A stretch of 64,000 nt of DNA, from contig JANEZZ010002695.1 of the NCBI GenBank assembly GCA_026122225.1, positions 62,001-126,000 on the forward strand, given 5' to 3'. Made by a program: the position numbers and the translations under genes. The notes under the pieces were generated by a model. The model had not been told where the DNA came from. It ran no database searches and was given only the letters and a program-made list of their open reading frames with translations. Below, one piece after another: positions 42,631 to 53,581 of this stretch; position 1 is the first letter of the stretch, and every line of letters starts with the position of its first letter. The stretch is from Heloderma charlesbogerti. Lineage: Eukaryota > Chordata > Lepidosauria > Squamata > Helodermatidae.

Positions 42631-44170
42631 TGGGGCAAGCCTACTTGGCATGGCCCCATTCCTGCTCATGTGGTGAGTTTCACCACTTTTGATCATGAAA
42701 GAATATAGCTACTGCTTGGAGGCAGGAGTAGGAATGTATGAGGTTCTCTGAACTCCACCTTGAAGCTCATTTTGACTCATGGCTGTATGAGATTACAATT
42801 CCTCCCCCCATTTTTGTACACATTTTTTCCAAATATGTGCTTCAATATTTTTTTTATGTACACATTAAGTTCCCAGTGATTAAAGTGTGTCTGTGTGCAT
42901 TTTTCAAACATTCATTTTTTCTTGCACATTTTTCAAATGTATGTATTGCTCCTATGCATTTTTGGGGACCAGTGAATTGCACTGCAAGCTCAGAAACATA
43001 TGGACTTTGACTGCAGATTACATTTGGGTCTGTGTTTGGGTTAGGTAGGTGCAATGTTGTGTAAATTCTAGCCAAAAACAAACTGAAACAAATTTTGCAT
43101 ACATATACTTAGGCAGAAGATTATTGTATGGCATTCATTCTCAAGTAGTAGCCAGACCATTTGGCTTACATTTTACTACAGGATGGATCTGTTCTGTGTA
43201 CTTCTGGTCCATACCATCCCCTTGAGTCCCACTGCTGATATGCTAGAAAAGAAAAGATAACTTTCTCTATGAGGTGCCATATCCCATGAACTTGTGTTTG
43301 TCATTTTCTTGACTTTCAGAAGAACCTCCAAATCTTCTGGTTGTAAACATAATGCCTTTTCCTACCTTCAGGATGACTCTTGTATTATAGCATTACTGCA
43401 AATGTATGTAAGCAAAGGAAGGTGGTAATTGTGAGGAAAGCTTTTGTTAAATGTTTATCAGTAGGAAAGCAGAAATGCCTGATGCTTTTAATTGCACAGT
43501 GATTTTATTATTCAAATGATGGAATTTGCCAAGAACAGCTGCATTTTGTAATCTAACCAGCTCTTTAATAGTGCTTCTGATTTGTGGGTATTATATTATT
43601 TGACTGCAGAAGGCTAGCTGCACTCAAATTCTTGTGTGCATAGGAAGATATTAAATTGGGGAGCTTGGCGATCAATACTGCAGCGTGTTTTCGAAAGAGG
43701 CCTTTGTGAAATTTAATGACCACAACTGTATTTAGAAAACCAATTCCCAGCATTAAATCAAGCCTAATGCTTTACTCTTTCAGCATGTAAGAATAGTGAG
43801 GTTTATCGTGAAATTAGTTATAGCTTCACTATACCTCTTAAAAAGAACATTCCTTCTCACCCTACTGTCTTGCCACTCAGACGGTATGGGAATGCAGTCC
43901 TGCAATGAATGTGAATGCTGAATATATAGCCACCTCTTTTTTAAAAAAAGTGATGGAAATAAGGGAGAATGATAGGAAGAAATGAAAAGCGATAACTACC
44001 ATCACATTTCCAATGGAAAATATTTAATTCAGTTAGGATGGAATTATACCCTATAACGTGGGCCCAAATCCAGCACTCTGGGGCCCCCGAGATAGCACAC
44101 CCCTTTCCATGGCCATCAATCATTTGGTGGTTTTCCAGGTTTTGTACAGACCCCCACCACCTGCCACTAT
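42631..44170. other. No gene; eroded AT-rich element 42730-43045 and unique DNA 43250-43800
   Basis: TAGGAATGTATGAGGTTCTC and internal GCATTTTTCAAAC words suggest a TAGGGATG-type relic. From 43250 to 43800 no repeat landmark appears; the sequence is AT-rich with TTAATTGCACAGTGATTTTA and TTTAATGACCACAACTG. Confidence 0.4.
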
Positions 44171-44173
44171 TTA

Positions 44174-45526
44174 GGGTGCAATCTAGGGATGTACAAAAGT
44201 GACTTACCTTTCCGCAGATTATGTTGATGCTGGGGGGGAGGCATTCCGTTCCTCCCTCCAGGAATCCTGGCCAGGGGGAGGCGCTCCGTTCCTCCCCCCT
44301 GGAATCCTGGCCAGCCGGCTGTGCTCCGCAGCGATTCTGCGGAGCCGCCGGCTGGCTCTGCCAGCAGCCAGACGTCTGGCCGCTGGCTAGCAGGGACGCA
44401 AATGGCAGCGGCCATAGCCGCCGCCGTTTGTGTCCCTCCAGTCTGCCATGATAGGCTACGTAAATGTTTATGTAGCCTATCATGGCTGATTTTTTTTAAA
44501 AAAACAAAAACACGCGTATACAAATGGCGGCGGCTATGGCTGCTGCCATTTGCGTTCTTTATTTTGGCACATCTTAGTCTACATAAACATTTACGTAGAC
44601 TAAAACAGCGAAAATAAGGGGAATGCAAATAGCGTAGCGTCTACGCTATTTGCGTTCCCCTTATTTTCGCTGTCTTAGTCTATGTAAATGTTTATGTAGA
44701 CTAAGACTTGCCAAAATAAGGAATGCAAATGGCGGCGGCCATGGCCGCTGCCATTTGCGTATGCGCTTTTTTTGTTTTTTGTTTTACGTCAGCCATGATA
44801 GGCTATGTAAACATTTACATAGCCTATCACGGTGTTTTTTTTTAAATCTAGCCATGATAGGCTATGTAAATATTTATGTAGCCTATCACGTTTTTTTGTT
44901 TTGTTTTGTTTTTTAACTGGAAATGGCAGCGGTGGCACCGGTCGGAAGACCGGCCGCCACCACCGCCGAACCGCTGCCGAACCACCGCTGAACCACCGCC
45001 GAATTGCCTCTGGAGCTGCCGCCGGAGCCACAGCCAGAGCCGCCGCCGCCAGGAAGATCCGCCCAAGTTAAGTCCCATCCAGGGGGGGGCAGGGGGGCAG
45101 GCCATTCCACCACCGATTTCAGGGGGCCGAATGCGCTGGCATTCTGCCTCCCCGAGTTCCATGGCAGAACTTTCGTACATCCCTAGTGCAATCCTATCCA
45201 GATAGTTGCCAGCCTCTGAAATCAGGAGCTGCCAACTACCCTATTGCAGGGTAAGCTGAAGCACTGAAGGGATTTCATCCATCTAGGTGTGGCTTCTGGG
45301 AGGGGGAGGGAAGGGGCCTGAACTGAAGACCAAATAAGAAGCTGAATAAAACAGCTTCCACCATCTCCTCCCCTCCCTGCCCCTGGGACTGCCCCCTCCC
45401 CCTCCCATATCCATGCTCCATTTCAAAGCACAGAGATAATAACAGGCATGGAGAGAACCATGCCATCTATGAGGGGGAGGGAAGCATGGTTTCTGGGACA
45501 CTGTCTAGTGGGCTATAGGATTGCTC
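44174..45526. mobile_element. Harbinger-like MITE 4, hosting Pal-hAT 23
   Basis: TTA then GGGTGCAATC begins it. After Pal-hAT 23 it continues GTGCAATCCTATCCAGATAG and ends near GCTATAGGATTGCTCC. The right TWA is not clean (CTTCCATTA). The insertion lies only ten bases inside the left terminus. Confidence 0.72.
44184..45185 (-). mobile_element. Pal-hAT element 23 (B to A, swapped A tip)
   Basis: The perfect duplication GTGCAATC lies at 44176-44183 and 45186-45193; the duplicated site is the MITE's own terminal motif. The core is complete (AGCGTAGCGTCTACGC centre near 44640). As in element 18, the A arm ends in AACTTTCGTACATCCCTA. The A donor is mutated to CCAAGTTAAGTCCC. The B frame reads ICVPASQRPDVWLLAEPAGG outward. 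Confidence 0.95.
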
Positions 45527-45600
45527 CTTCCATTAGTTACTGGCAGTAAAAAATAAGTTAACATATGCTGGGTTGTTGTTGGTGTTCTTTATATTTTGGC

Positions 45601-45895
45601 TAGGGATGTAGGTGTTGTGTAAAATCTGTTCCATCTGTGTTTTGTGGATTGTTAGGCACCTTTTATTCCCATAGATGGAATCAATTTTTTTGTTTGTTTC
45701 CAAATGTGCTCAAATTTGCATGTGCAAAAATGATCACATCCCCCCAAAATATGCAAATCCCACTGAAATGTGCATTTTCACACTTTAGCCTATGGGGAAA
45801 ATCTGCATAAAATAAAAAAATGTGCATGACTCGTAAATGCATAAAATGTGCATGACTCGTAAAGCTGAGCAAAAATGTCCTTCACAAAAATTATC
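45601..45895 (+). mobile_element. Family C element copy 3 (left part)
   Basis: TAGGGATGTAGGTGTTGTGT then AAAATCTGTTCCATCTGTG and TTTTGTGGATTGTTAGG match copy 1. A 22-bp unit with GTGCATGACTCGTAAA is repeated near 45821 and 45846. No right tip was found. Confidence 0.6.
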
Positions 45896-46739
45896 CACTT
45901 ATTTTTCCATACCGCAAAACTGAGGGAGCCATTTCTCAGAATAGAGATTAGAAGAGCATGCTAGAGAAGTTTCATGGTGAGCAATGGCCCAATTGGACAC
46001 CAGGTTCACACTCAGTCCTAGGACAAAGCAGGGTGGTGGATGTTCAGACAGGAAGGATAGAACAATGACTAACAAAACTCCAAGGCAATTATAATATTTC
46101 ACACAAATAATACAAAGGCTTGATTGCTTGAGGGCTGAACACAGATTGGGTCAGAACAAAGGAAACAAAAAATTGGTCCTGACTCCTGAACGGAAAGTGC
46201 AGGGAGGCTCCTTCCACTTGATTAATTTTACATCTGGCTACCTATTCAAGGTCACATAGGCCAATATGCAGAACAAAGGGAGTCATTAAGGGTGCTTAGA
46301 ATAGGGGGTTTGGGGCTTTGATCTTGCTGACCTTGTAGGTAGGTAGGTAGAAACTACACATTCTACAAATCATGTTGGTGTAGTTCAATTTGCAATTTTT
46401 AAACAACATGTGTGTGTGTGTGTGTGTGTGTTAAATCTATGAATGTTACAACAAATAAGCAAGATTTTTCATTATTCTTTTTGCTACAAGATGTTATTAC
46501 AAGATGACTGTCCTTACTGAAATGCTTTTCCCATTATTTTTAGCTCTGCACTATTCCTTATCTCTTCATTGTACAATTTAAGAATCACTCCGCTACCATG
46601 CAAACAATGCTGGTGGTCTTATTCCATTGTTGCTGTTGCCTGTATGTGAAATAAAAGCTTCCAAAGTCATAGAGAAGGTGTCTTGCTTAGTTTGTCCTTC
46701 TATCAACCTAATTTGGTGCATCAGTTTTTCAGCTGGGAC
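45896..46739. other. No gene; (GTAG)n near 46335 and (GT)n 46409-46432
   Basis: Unassigned apart from two simple repeats. Confidence 0.5.
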
Positions 46740-47050
46740 TAGGTACCACAAGGGAAGTCGGAGGAATCCATCTAGCAGGTGGAGCTCATCCAACGTTCAT
46801 CAGCTCAGCCCCCTTGACTTTGGCTCACTTTCCTGTGGGCTGGCCCAACTTGATCTGCATTGATTCGGGCCAGTTCATGGATTTTCGGGGGGGGTGTGTG
46901 TTAATGAGTAAATAGCAATTTGCATAAATTGCAGCTGCAGTTTGTGTAATTTGCACAAATTTCAGCTACAATGTATGCGAATTATGCAATTGATATTTAC
47001 ACAAAATTATAAACACCCCGAAACATTCCTGGATTTCTGGAAGAAACCTA
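46740..47050. mobile_element. Octamer-rich element (family O) copy 3
   Basis: TAGGTACCACAAGGGAAGTC, then GTGGAGCTCATCC and GGCCCAACTTGATCTGCATTG match copy 2, followed by AATTTGCATAAATTGCAGC. The right edge merges into the next element. Confidence 0.55.
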
Positions 47051-47104
47051 TGGCTTGGCTCACAAATGCAATGGCCCTTTTATGCCTCTAATCTTGCATA
47101 TATT

Positions 47105-47332
47105 GTATTCACAGCCCCATTTTACATAAGATCAAATGTGCACATTTTTGTGATTGTCATTTTTGTCTGCGGACTGGCAATCGCAGAGGTCATCAGATGG
47201 GCCCAGGGTAAGTGCAGGTGGCTTGGCGAGTGGGGGGCAGGGGTGCTGGGCATGGTCCAGGGGTGTGCAAGCAGGGCAGGGGCTTGGTGGGCACCCAGAG
47301 AACCCAGACCGGGGGGCACCCATCCATCCCTA
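47105..47332 (+). mobile_element. ATG-hAT element 3 (right half)
   Basis: TGCACATTTTTGTGATTGTC marks the core, then CAGGGTAAGTGCAGG replaces the usual GGGGTGAGTG. It ends GCACCCATCCATCCCTA. The initiating ATG position is mutated (CTGGCAATCGCAGAG). Confidence 0.65.
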
Positions 47333-47764
47333 ACATCAATAGGAAATGATCTATCCATGACAATGGGATAGATGTTAATTCCATCACTTTCAGATCACCA
47401 TCCTTCTGCCTAGTTCAGAAAACGAAATCAATTGTGGGTCCTCCTTTATGTGTTGGGCCACTGACATGATGGGACAGCACCATGATTGTGATGGTGGCCA
47501 TGAAACAAGCAAATTGCAAAGAAGCAAATTTTGACCCGTTTGATGCTCTGTAGCCACTATGGATGCCATTCCCCCCTCCCCCCACATGTGTGTGAGTAAT
47601 CTGCAGAGGATGGGGGAAGTCAGAGTGGGGACAAAAATTGCCTCTGGACTTCCCACCCCTGTTGCCTATCCCTGCCTAAGAGGAATATGAAATTAACACA
47701 GTTTTAAAAGTAGCAGGAAAACAACTGGGCAAATTTCAGTTTGTGCACATAAGGGCAATTTTAG
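47333..47764. other. No gene seen
   Basis: Unassigned sequence. Confidence 0.5.
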
Positions 47765-48093
47765 TAGGGATGGGGGAACTTACCAGAGCCCACCTCATGC
47801 ACTGCTCACCAGGCTCCTGCCAGCTGCCCATAAGACCATTTATGCCTTTAATTTTGCATAAATGGTGCAATTTATGGCCACCATTTTACACAAATAGTGA
47901 CTTGTGTAAATAGCAAAGCTGCCATTTTTATGCAAAATGGTGGCTTGTGGACAAGCGTGGATTGCCACACTTGCCTGACTTGGCATGCACCAAGTCATGC
48001 AAGCACAGGGATTTATGGACTGGGGTATTGGGGGCCGAGCCAGTGAGAAATCACCAAGCCTCGAGCCCCAACTGGACTCTCTTGACATCCCTA
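47765..48093. mobile_element. Further TAGGGATG-type hAT element
   Basis: Flanks AATTTTAG and AATTTGAG match at 7 of 8. It starts TAGGGATGGGGGAACTTACC (again an outward GGTAAGTT) and ends CTTGACATCCCTA. The interior has GCATAAATGGTGCAATTTATG dyads and GCCATTTTTATGC. It is distinct from the other families. Confidence 0.75.
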
Positions 48094-48812
48094 AATTTGA
48101 GTCCCTGAAATCCATGTCATCCCCAGGTTCCTCAGACAGCCAGTTTTGTTTCCTGCTCAACCTATTATAAGCTGCATAAATATAGAAGAGTGTTTATTTC
48201 CCACTATACATTTTTACAGTTGGAGCAAGATAACACACTTCAGGTTCTCTTTTTTTAATTAGAATGCTCTAATTACACAAATATTTTCTCGTGGAGGCAA
48301 AAAGTAATCAATTTGACATTAATTGGCTCTTTTCTCCCCTTCTCTTTTGGCAGCCAGGCCCTGTAAATGCAATTCAAGGCAACACTGTACATACAGGACT
48401 TTGCTCATCAGTTGATTTGATGGTTAAAATGATAATTAGTATGAAAAGAATAGAGCAGCACTTGCTGGTAAGAGACCACCCTGGGGAATGTGAAGCCAAA
48501 GCAGAACAATGATTTAACATTTTTCCTTTTGTTGAATGTTCTTTGTCTATGTGAGGTGCATATAAGAAAAAGCAGTGAGAGAGCACAGAAACACAAACAC
48601 TCACTTTGTTCAACTTAGAGAGGAAAATGGCAAATAGAACACTGCAAATTTGCCAGCTACATACGTTATTACCATTGTGCGTCATAACTAACTGAGGTGC
48701 CTGGAGTCTCAAACCAGAAAACATTATCAGGCCATAACTGTCTGAAACACTATGGTAGCTTTCTAGAACATGGATTTGCGGTCTTGCTCTCTGTGAGCTT
48801 TAGGTTCCTTCA
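48094..48812. other. No gene seen
   Basis: Around 48250-48330 there are several ATTA words (AATTAGAATGCTCTAATTAC) in unique-looking sequence. Confidence 0.45.
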
Positions 48813-49470
48813 ATACTGAGGACCAGTGTGGTGTGGTGTAGTGGTTGGATTGGGACTTGGTTGGGAGATCCAGGTTCCAGACCCCACCCAGCCATGAAGC
48901 TCATTGGGTGAGTTAGGGGCCATCATAAGAACATAAAAAGAGCCATGCTGGATCAGACCAAGGGTCCAACTACTTCAGCATTTTGTTCACACATTGGCCA
49001 ACCAGCTGCCCATGGGAAACCCACAAGCAGGACATGAGTGCAATAGCACCCCCCCCCCATGTTCCCCAGCAACTGGTGTGCATGTGTCGCACTGTCTCTG
49101 ATACTGGAGGTAGCATACAGCCATGAGGACTAGTAGCCATGGATAGCCTGATCCTCCATGAATCTGTCCAATCCCCTTTTAAAGCCACCCAATTTGGTGG
49201 TCATCACTACATCCTGTGGTAGTGAGTTCCATAGTTTAATTATGCAGGGTGTGAATAAGTACTGTACTTCCTTTCATCTGAGTTGAATCTCCCACCAATC
49301 AGCTTCATGGGATGACCCCTGTTTCTAGTATTATGAAAGTCACTGACTCTCAGCCAGCTATCTCACAGGGCAGTTGTGAGGATGAAATGGAGAGGAGGAG
49401 GATCATGTCAGCTGCCTTGGGTTCCTTCCAAGAGGGAAAAAAAGGATATCAATGAAATAGAATAAAATAA
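48813..49470 (+). mobile_element. Sauria-type SINE, split by a CR1 3' end
   Basis: GACCAGTGTGGTGTGGTGTA begins it, GAAGCTCATTGGGTGAG precedes the break, and AGTCACTGACTCTCAGCC resumes it. The tail is CTGCCTTGGGTTCCTTCCAA. Confidence 0.85.
48933..49335 (-). mobile_element. CR1 LINE 3' end, antisense, inside a SINE
   Basis: ATAAGAACATAAAAAGAGCC opens it, then ATGCTGGATCAGACCAAGGG, CACAAGCAGGACATGAGTGC, and CACTACATCCTGTGGTAGTG. UTR only. Confidence 0.85.
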
Positions 49471-49499
49471 TATAAATACAGCTCTCTACTTCATTAGCA

Positions 49500-49822
49500 G
49501 GTGACATAGGGGGAACAACAAGAACAAAGGTACCTTCTGAGACTATTTATCCATCTAGCTCAGTATTGTCTACTCTGACTACTTTCAGCTCTCCAGGGTC
49601 TCCAGTAGAGATTTTTCACGTCACATGCTACTGAATCCTTTCACCTGGAGATGCCATGGATTGAACTTAGAATCTTCTACGTGCCCCTGAAGTATGACCC
49701 CCTTCTTAGTAGCTCCGTCTGAGGCTGGAGTCATCCCCCTTACTTGATACTTTTACCTGGAAATGCCAGCCTGAAATGGCATATAAAGCAGCTTCTCTAC
49801 CACTGAGCTGTGGCCCCTTCCC
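49500..49822 (-). mobile_element. tRNA-derived SINE(s), antisense and rearranged
   Basis: CATCTAGCTCAGTATTGTC and CACCTGGAGATGCCATGGATTG are present. CTCTACCACTGAGCTGTGGCC near 49796 is the complement of a good box A. The spacing suggests two overlapping copies or an internal duplication. Confidence 0.7.
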
Positions 49823-49905
49823 TGAAAACAGTGCCTCAGATTCTTGCTTGGCTGCTCACCAATAGGGGGGATGGGGGGGGATTCGCTGAAGACCTTTCTC
49901 TTCAG

Positions 49906-49906
<1 letters not shown>

Positions 49907-49956
<50 letters not shown>

Positions 49957-49957
49957 A
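49907..49957 (+). repeat. (TATC)n microsatellite
   Basis: About twelve uninterrupted ATCT units. Confidence 0.95.
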
Positions 49958-50026
49958 TCTACCTAGTACCTATATGATAAATAGCCAATGAGATTTGGCC
50001 ACACGATGACTTCTGAAGCCAAATAA

Positions 50027-50781
50027 GGGTGCAATCCTATCAGGATAGTCAACACCTCCGAACTCAGAGGCAGCCGACTAACCAATGCAGGGTGGGTGGA
50101 GCACAGAGGGGATCCTCTCCTCCACACTCTGGCTACGCAGCATTTTCATCTAGACTAACCAATGCAGGGTGGGTGGAGCACAGAGGGGATCCTCTCCTCC
50201 ACCCTCTGGCTACCCAGCATTTTCATCTAGACTAACCAATGCAGGGTGGGTGGAGCACAGAGGGGATCCTCTCCTCCACACTCTGGCTACCCAGCATTTT
50301 CATCTAGACTAACCAATGCAGGGTGGGTGGAGCACAGAGGGGATCCTCTCCTCCACACTCTGGCTACCCAGCATTTTCATCTAGACTAACCAATGCAGGG
50401 TGGGTGGAGCGCAGAGGGGATCCTCTCCTCCACACTCTGGCTACCCAGCATTTTCATCTAGACAGCTGGTTCTGGCTGTCTAGCTGAGGACCTCAGAGTG
50501 GGAGTGAGGAGGTCACACAGCAGATAGGAAGCTTCATGATGATACTTCCATTGTCTCCTCCCTTCCCCCCCTCCCAGTACACCCCCTTTTCACCCACTCT
50601 GTGCTGTGGTTATGAGTGTGGAGATGGGGAAGGACCATGCTGCCTACAAGGTGGTGGGGAGGGGGCTGGGAGTACAGTTTCTGGGAACTGAGCTCCGAGC
50701 CCTGGCTCCAAGCTCAGTTCCCAGAAACCAAAAAATCCTATGGCCCTCTAGATACTGTCTAGTGGCCACAGGATTGCTCTG
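50027..50781. mobile_element. Harbinger-like MITE 5 with internal tandem array
   Basis: TAA flanks both sides (50024-50026 and 50782-50784). Termini are GGGTGCAATCCTATC and CACAGGATTGCTCTG. The interior contains five 77-bp tandem units (50076-50460). Near the right end CTCTAGATACTGTCTAGTGG matches the related copy at 55600. Confidence 0.82.
50076..50460 (+). repeat. Tandem array, 5 x 77 bp
   Basis: Unit starts GACTAACCAATGCAGGGTGG occur at 50076, 50153, 50230, 50307 and 50384, exactly 77 apart. Only a few single-base differences exist between units, so the expansion is recent or homogenised. Confidence 0.97.
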
Positions 50782-50784
50782 TAA

Positions 50785-51534
50785 GAGACACTGCTTTCTT
50801 GTCCTCACCCTAATCTGACTAAGCTTTTGATCAGATCAACCAGATGTGACAGCTAGCTTGGCCCTTGGCACATCCAGAGGAATCACCTTGACAACAAAAA
50901 TGATGCATAAAAACCCCATGGTGACTCAACCACATGATAGTTGCCCTAAACTTGCACTGATTTTTGTTGTGTTGTAGTTTTTGTTGCTGATGACAAACCT
51001 TCCCTGCTGACATGATTAGGGTTGCTCAAGGTGGTTTTAAATCATTTGTTTTTTGTTTGTTTTGTAAACACACGTTACAGCGCTCACTAGAAAGGAGCAA
51101 AAAATCAACTTCAAGGTGGGTTCCAAATGATCATTATGAACATTCATAACCAATCCATATGTCATTTCCCCCTGAAATTTTAATCTATTATATTGCTCAA
51201 GTGGAATAATAATGCTGTAAAAACTTAAATTTATCCCAGGTGTCCCAGCTGGTTGATTCTTCATTATCCATTAATCGTTAATGGCAGTGTTCCATGGAGT
51301 GTCTGCCAGTTCTACCAACCTCAGCTTTCTGAAGTGATGTCCTACCTTTAAATGGAGACATTAATTAAAATGAAAAACAACACATTTTTACTCATTCTAG
51401 TAGTAGTAGTAGTAGTAGTAATCTAAATGAAGAAATAAATCTGCCCAAGGTGGATTGCCTATATGAAGAAAAAAAAAAATACTTTAAAAAAGAAAAGAAA
51501 GAGAAAAGAAGAAAAGAGGAAAAGATGCCCCCTC

Positions 51535-51535
<1 letters not shown>
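50785..51535. other. No gene; (TAG)n 51401-51420
   Basis: Unassigned sequence ending in an A/G-rich tract before a TA microsatellite. Confidence 0.5.

Positions 51536-51605
<70 letters not shown>
51536..51605 (+). repeat. (TA)n(CATA)n microsatellite
   Basis: About 40 bp of TA followed by CATA units. Confidence 0.95.
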
Positions 51606-51606
<1 letters not shown>

Positions 51607-51745
51607 ATTTTCAAAATATGGCTTGCTGATTTGATCAGAAGAAATGCAGGTCCTATTCACATATACAAACAACTGCAGGAGAAGAGGACAGCTGCAGAAA
51701 TGGAAACTGTAAGTCAAGGGGCGAGCCTCAGTTGTTACTGTCAAG

Positions 51746-53581
51746 TAGGGATAGCGGAGAATTTCTCCACGAATCTCGGGGAGGCTGAATGCCAATGCAT
51801 TCGGCCCCCCAAAATTGGCAGTGAAATTCTCCGCCACCCCCCCCCGGGATGGGACTTACCTCCTGCGAATGTCCCTCTCGGCGGCGGGTCCTGGCAGCGG
51901 TTCGGCAGGGGCAGGGGCCATTCGGCGGCCGCCATTACAAAGTAAATGTAAAAAAACAACAGCACACACACGTGATAGGCTACGTTAATAGGGATGGATG
52001 AAAGTCCCTTACCTGTTCTCGAAGCTTCCTTCGCGGTGGGGGGGAGGCGCTTCGGTTCTCCCGCTGAAGTTCAGGCAAGGGGGGGGAGGCGCCCCGCCTC
52101 GCCCGGCCAAAATTCAGGTGGGGGGGAGGCGCCCCATCCCTCGCTGGCGAAATTCAGGCAGGGTAGAAGCGCCCTGTCTACCCGGCCGCAAAAAAAATGT
52201 AAACAAAAAACACACACACCCGTGATAGGCTACGTAACAATTTACTTAGCCTATCACGGCTAGATTTCCAAAGTCAGCCGTGATAGGCTACGTAAATTGA
52301 CACATAGCCTATCACGGGTGACTTTGAAAAAAAAAAAAAGCACATACGCAAATGGCGATGGCCCATGGGTGCCGCCATTTGCGTTCCTTATTTTGGCACG
52401 TCTAGTCTACGTAAAGATTTACGTAGACTATGGCGAAAATAAGGGAACGCTATTTGCGTTGCCCTATTTTCGCCGTAGTCTACGTAAATCTTTACGTAGA
52501 CTAGACGTGCCACAATAAGGAACGCAAACGGTGGCGCCCATGGGCTGCTGCCATTTCCGTACGCACTTTTTTTCCCCCAAAGTCACCCGTGATAGGCTAT
52601 GTGACAATTTACGTAGCCTATCACGGCTGACTTTGGAAATCTAGCTATGATAGGCTACGTAATCGTTACATAGCCTATCACGGGTGTGGGGTTTTTTTTT
52701 ACTTTCCTTTTTTTTTTTTGCAATGGCGGCGGCGGCAGCCGGTCGGGAGACTGGCCGCCACCCCCTCCCCCGCCGAACCACCGCCGAACCGCCTCTGGGA
52801 CCCGCCGCCGGGAGGGACATTCGCAGGAGGTAAGTCCCATCCCGGGGGGGGCGGAGGGCCGGCGGAGAATTTCCCCACCAATTTCGGGAGGCCGAATGCG
52901 TTGGCATTCGGCCTCCCAAAGATTCGGGGAGAAATTCTCCGCCATCCCTAGCTACGTGATAGATTTCCAAAGTCAACCGTGATAGGCTGCGTAAATCATT
53001 ACATAGCCTACCATGGGTGACTTTGGGGAAAAAAAAGCGCGTAAGCAAATGGCGGCAGCCATGGGCGCCGCCATTTGCGTTCCTTATCTGGGCCCGGGTA
53101 GTCTATGTAAAGATTTACGTAGACTATGGTGAAAATAAGGGGAATGCAAATAGCGTTGCCCTTATTTTCGCCGTAGTCTACGTAAATCTTTACATAGACT
53201 ACCCGGGCCCAAATAAGGAACGCAAATGGCGGCGCCCATGGGCGCCGCCATTTGCGTACGCGCTTTTTTTTTTTCAAAGTCACCCATGATAGGCTGCGTA
53301 ATGAATTACGTAGCCTATCATGGCTGACTTTGGAAATCTAGTGTGTGTGTGTGTGTTTTTACATTTACTTTTTTATTTCGCAGCCGGGGAGACGGGGTGC
53401 TTCTCCCCGGCCTGAATTTCGGCGGTGAGGGTTGGGGCGCCTCCCTCCCGGCCTGAATTTCGGCCGGGCAAGGCGGGGCACCTCCCCCCCTGGCCTGAAC
53501 TTCAGGGGGAGAACTGAAGCGCCTCCCCCCCCATCGCGAAGCAAGCTGCAGGACCAGGTAAGGGACTTTCGTCCATCCTTA
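51746..53581 (+). mobile_element. Pal-hAT element 24 (A to B), hosting element 25
   Basis: It starts TAGGGATAGCGGAGAATTTC and ends TTTCGTCCATCCTTA. Flanks CTGTCAAG and CAATTGAG agree at 4 of 8. The left GATAGGCTACGTTAA palindrome is cut by element 25; the remainder resumes with GCTACGTGATAGATTTCC and a full second core (TAGTCTATGTAAAG, near 53099), with GGGCCCGGGTAG instead of GGCACGTC at the module join. The B donor is CCAGGTAAGGGAC. Confidence 0.82.
51989..52950 (-). mobile_element. Pal-hAT element 25 (B to A, full length), nested
   Basis: Tips are TAGGGATGGATGAAAGTCCC and CCGCCATCCCTA. It lies within a GATAGGCTACGT palindrome of element 24; flanks TACGTTAA and GCTACGTG overlap only partly, so the exact duplication is blurred by the palindrome. 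The A donor is GGAGGTAAGTCCC near 52827. Confidence 0.88.

Noticed and set aside
49796..49822. A functional tRNA gene
   Set aside because: Only a box A-like complement is present within an antisense SINE. No cloverleaf or box B at the right spacing.
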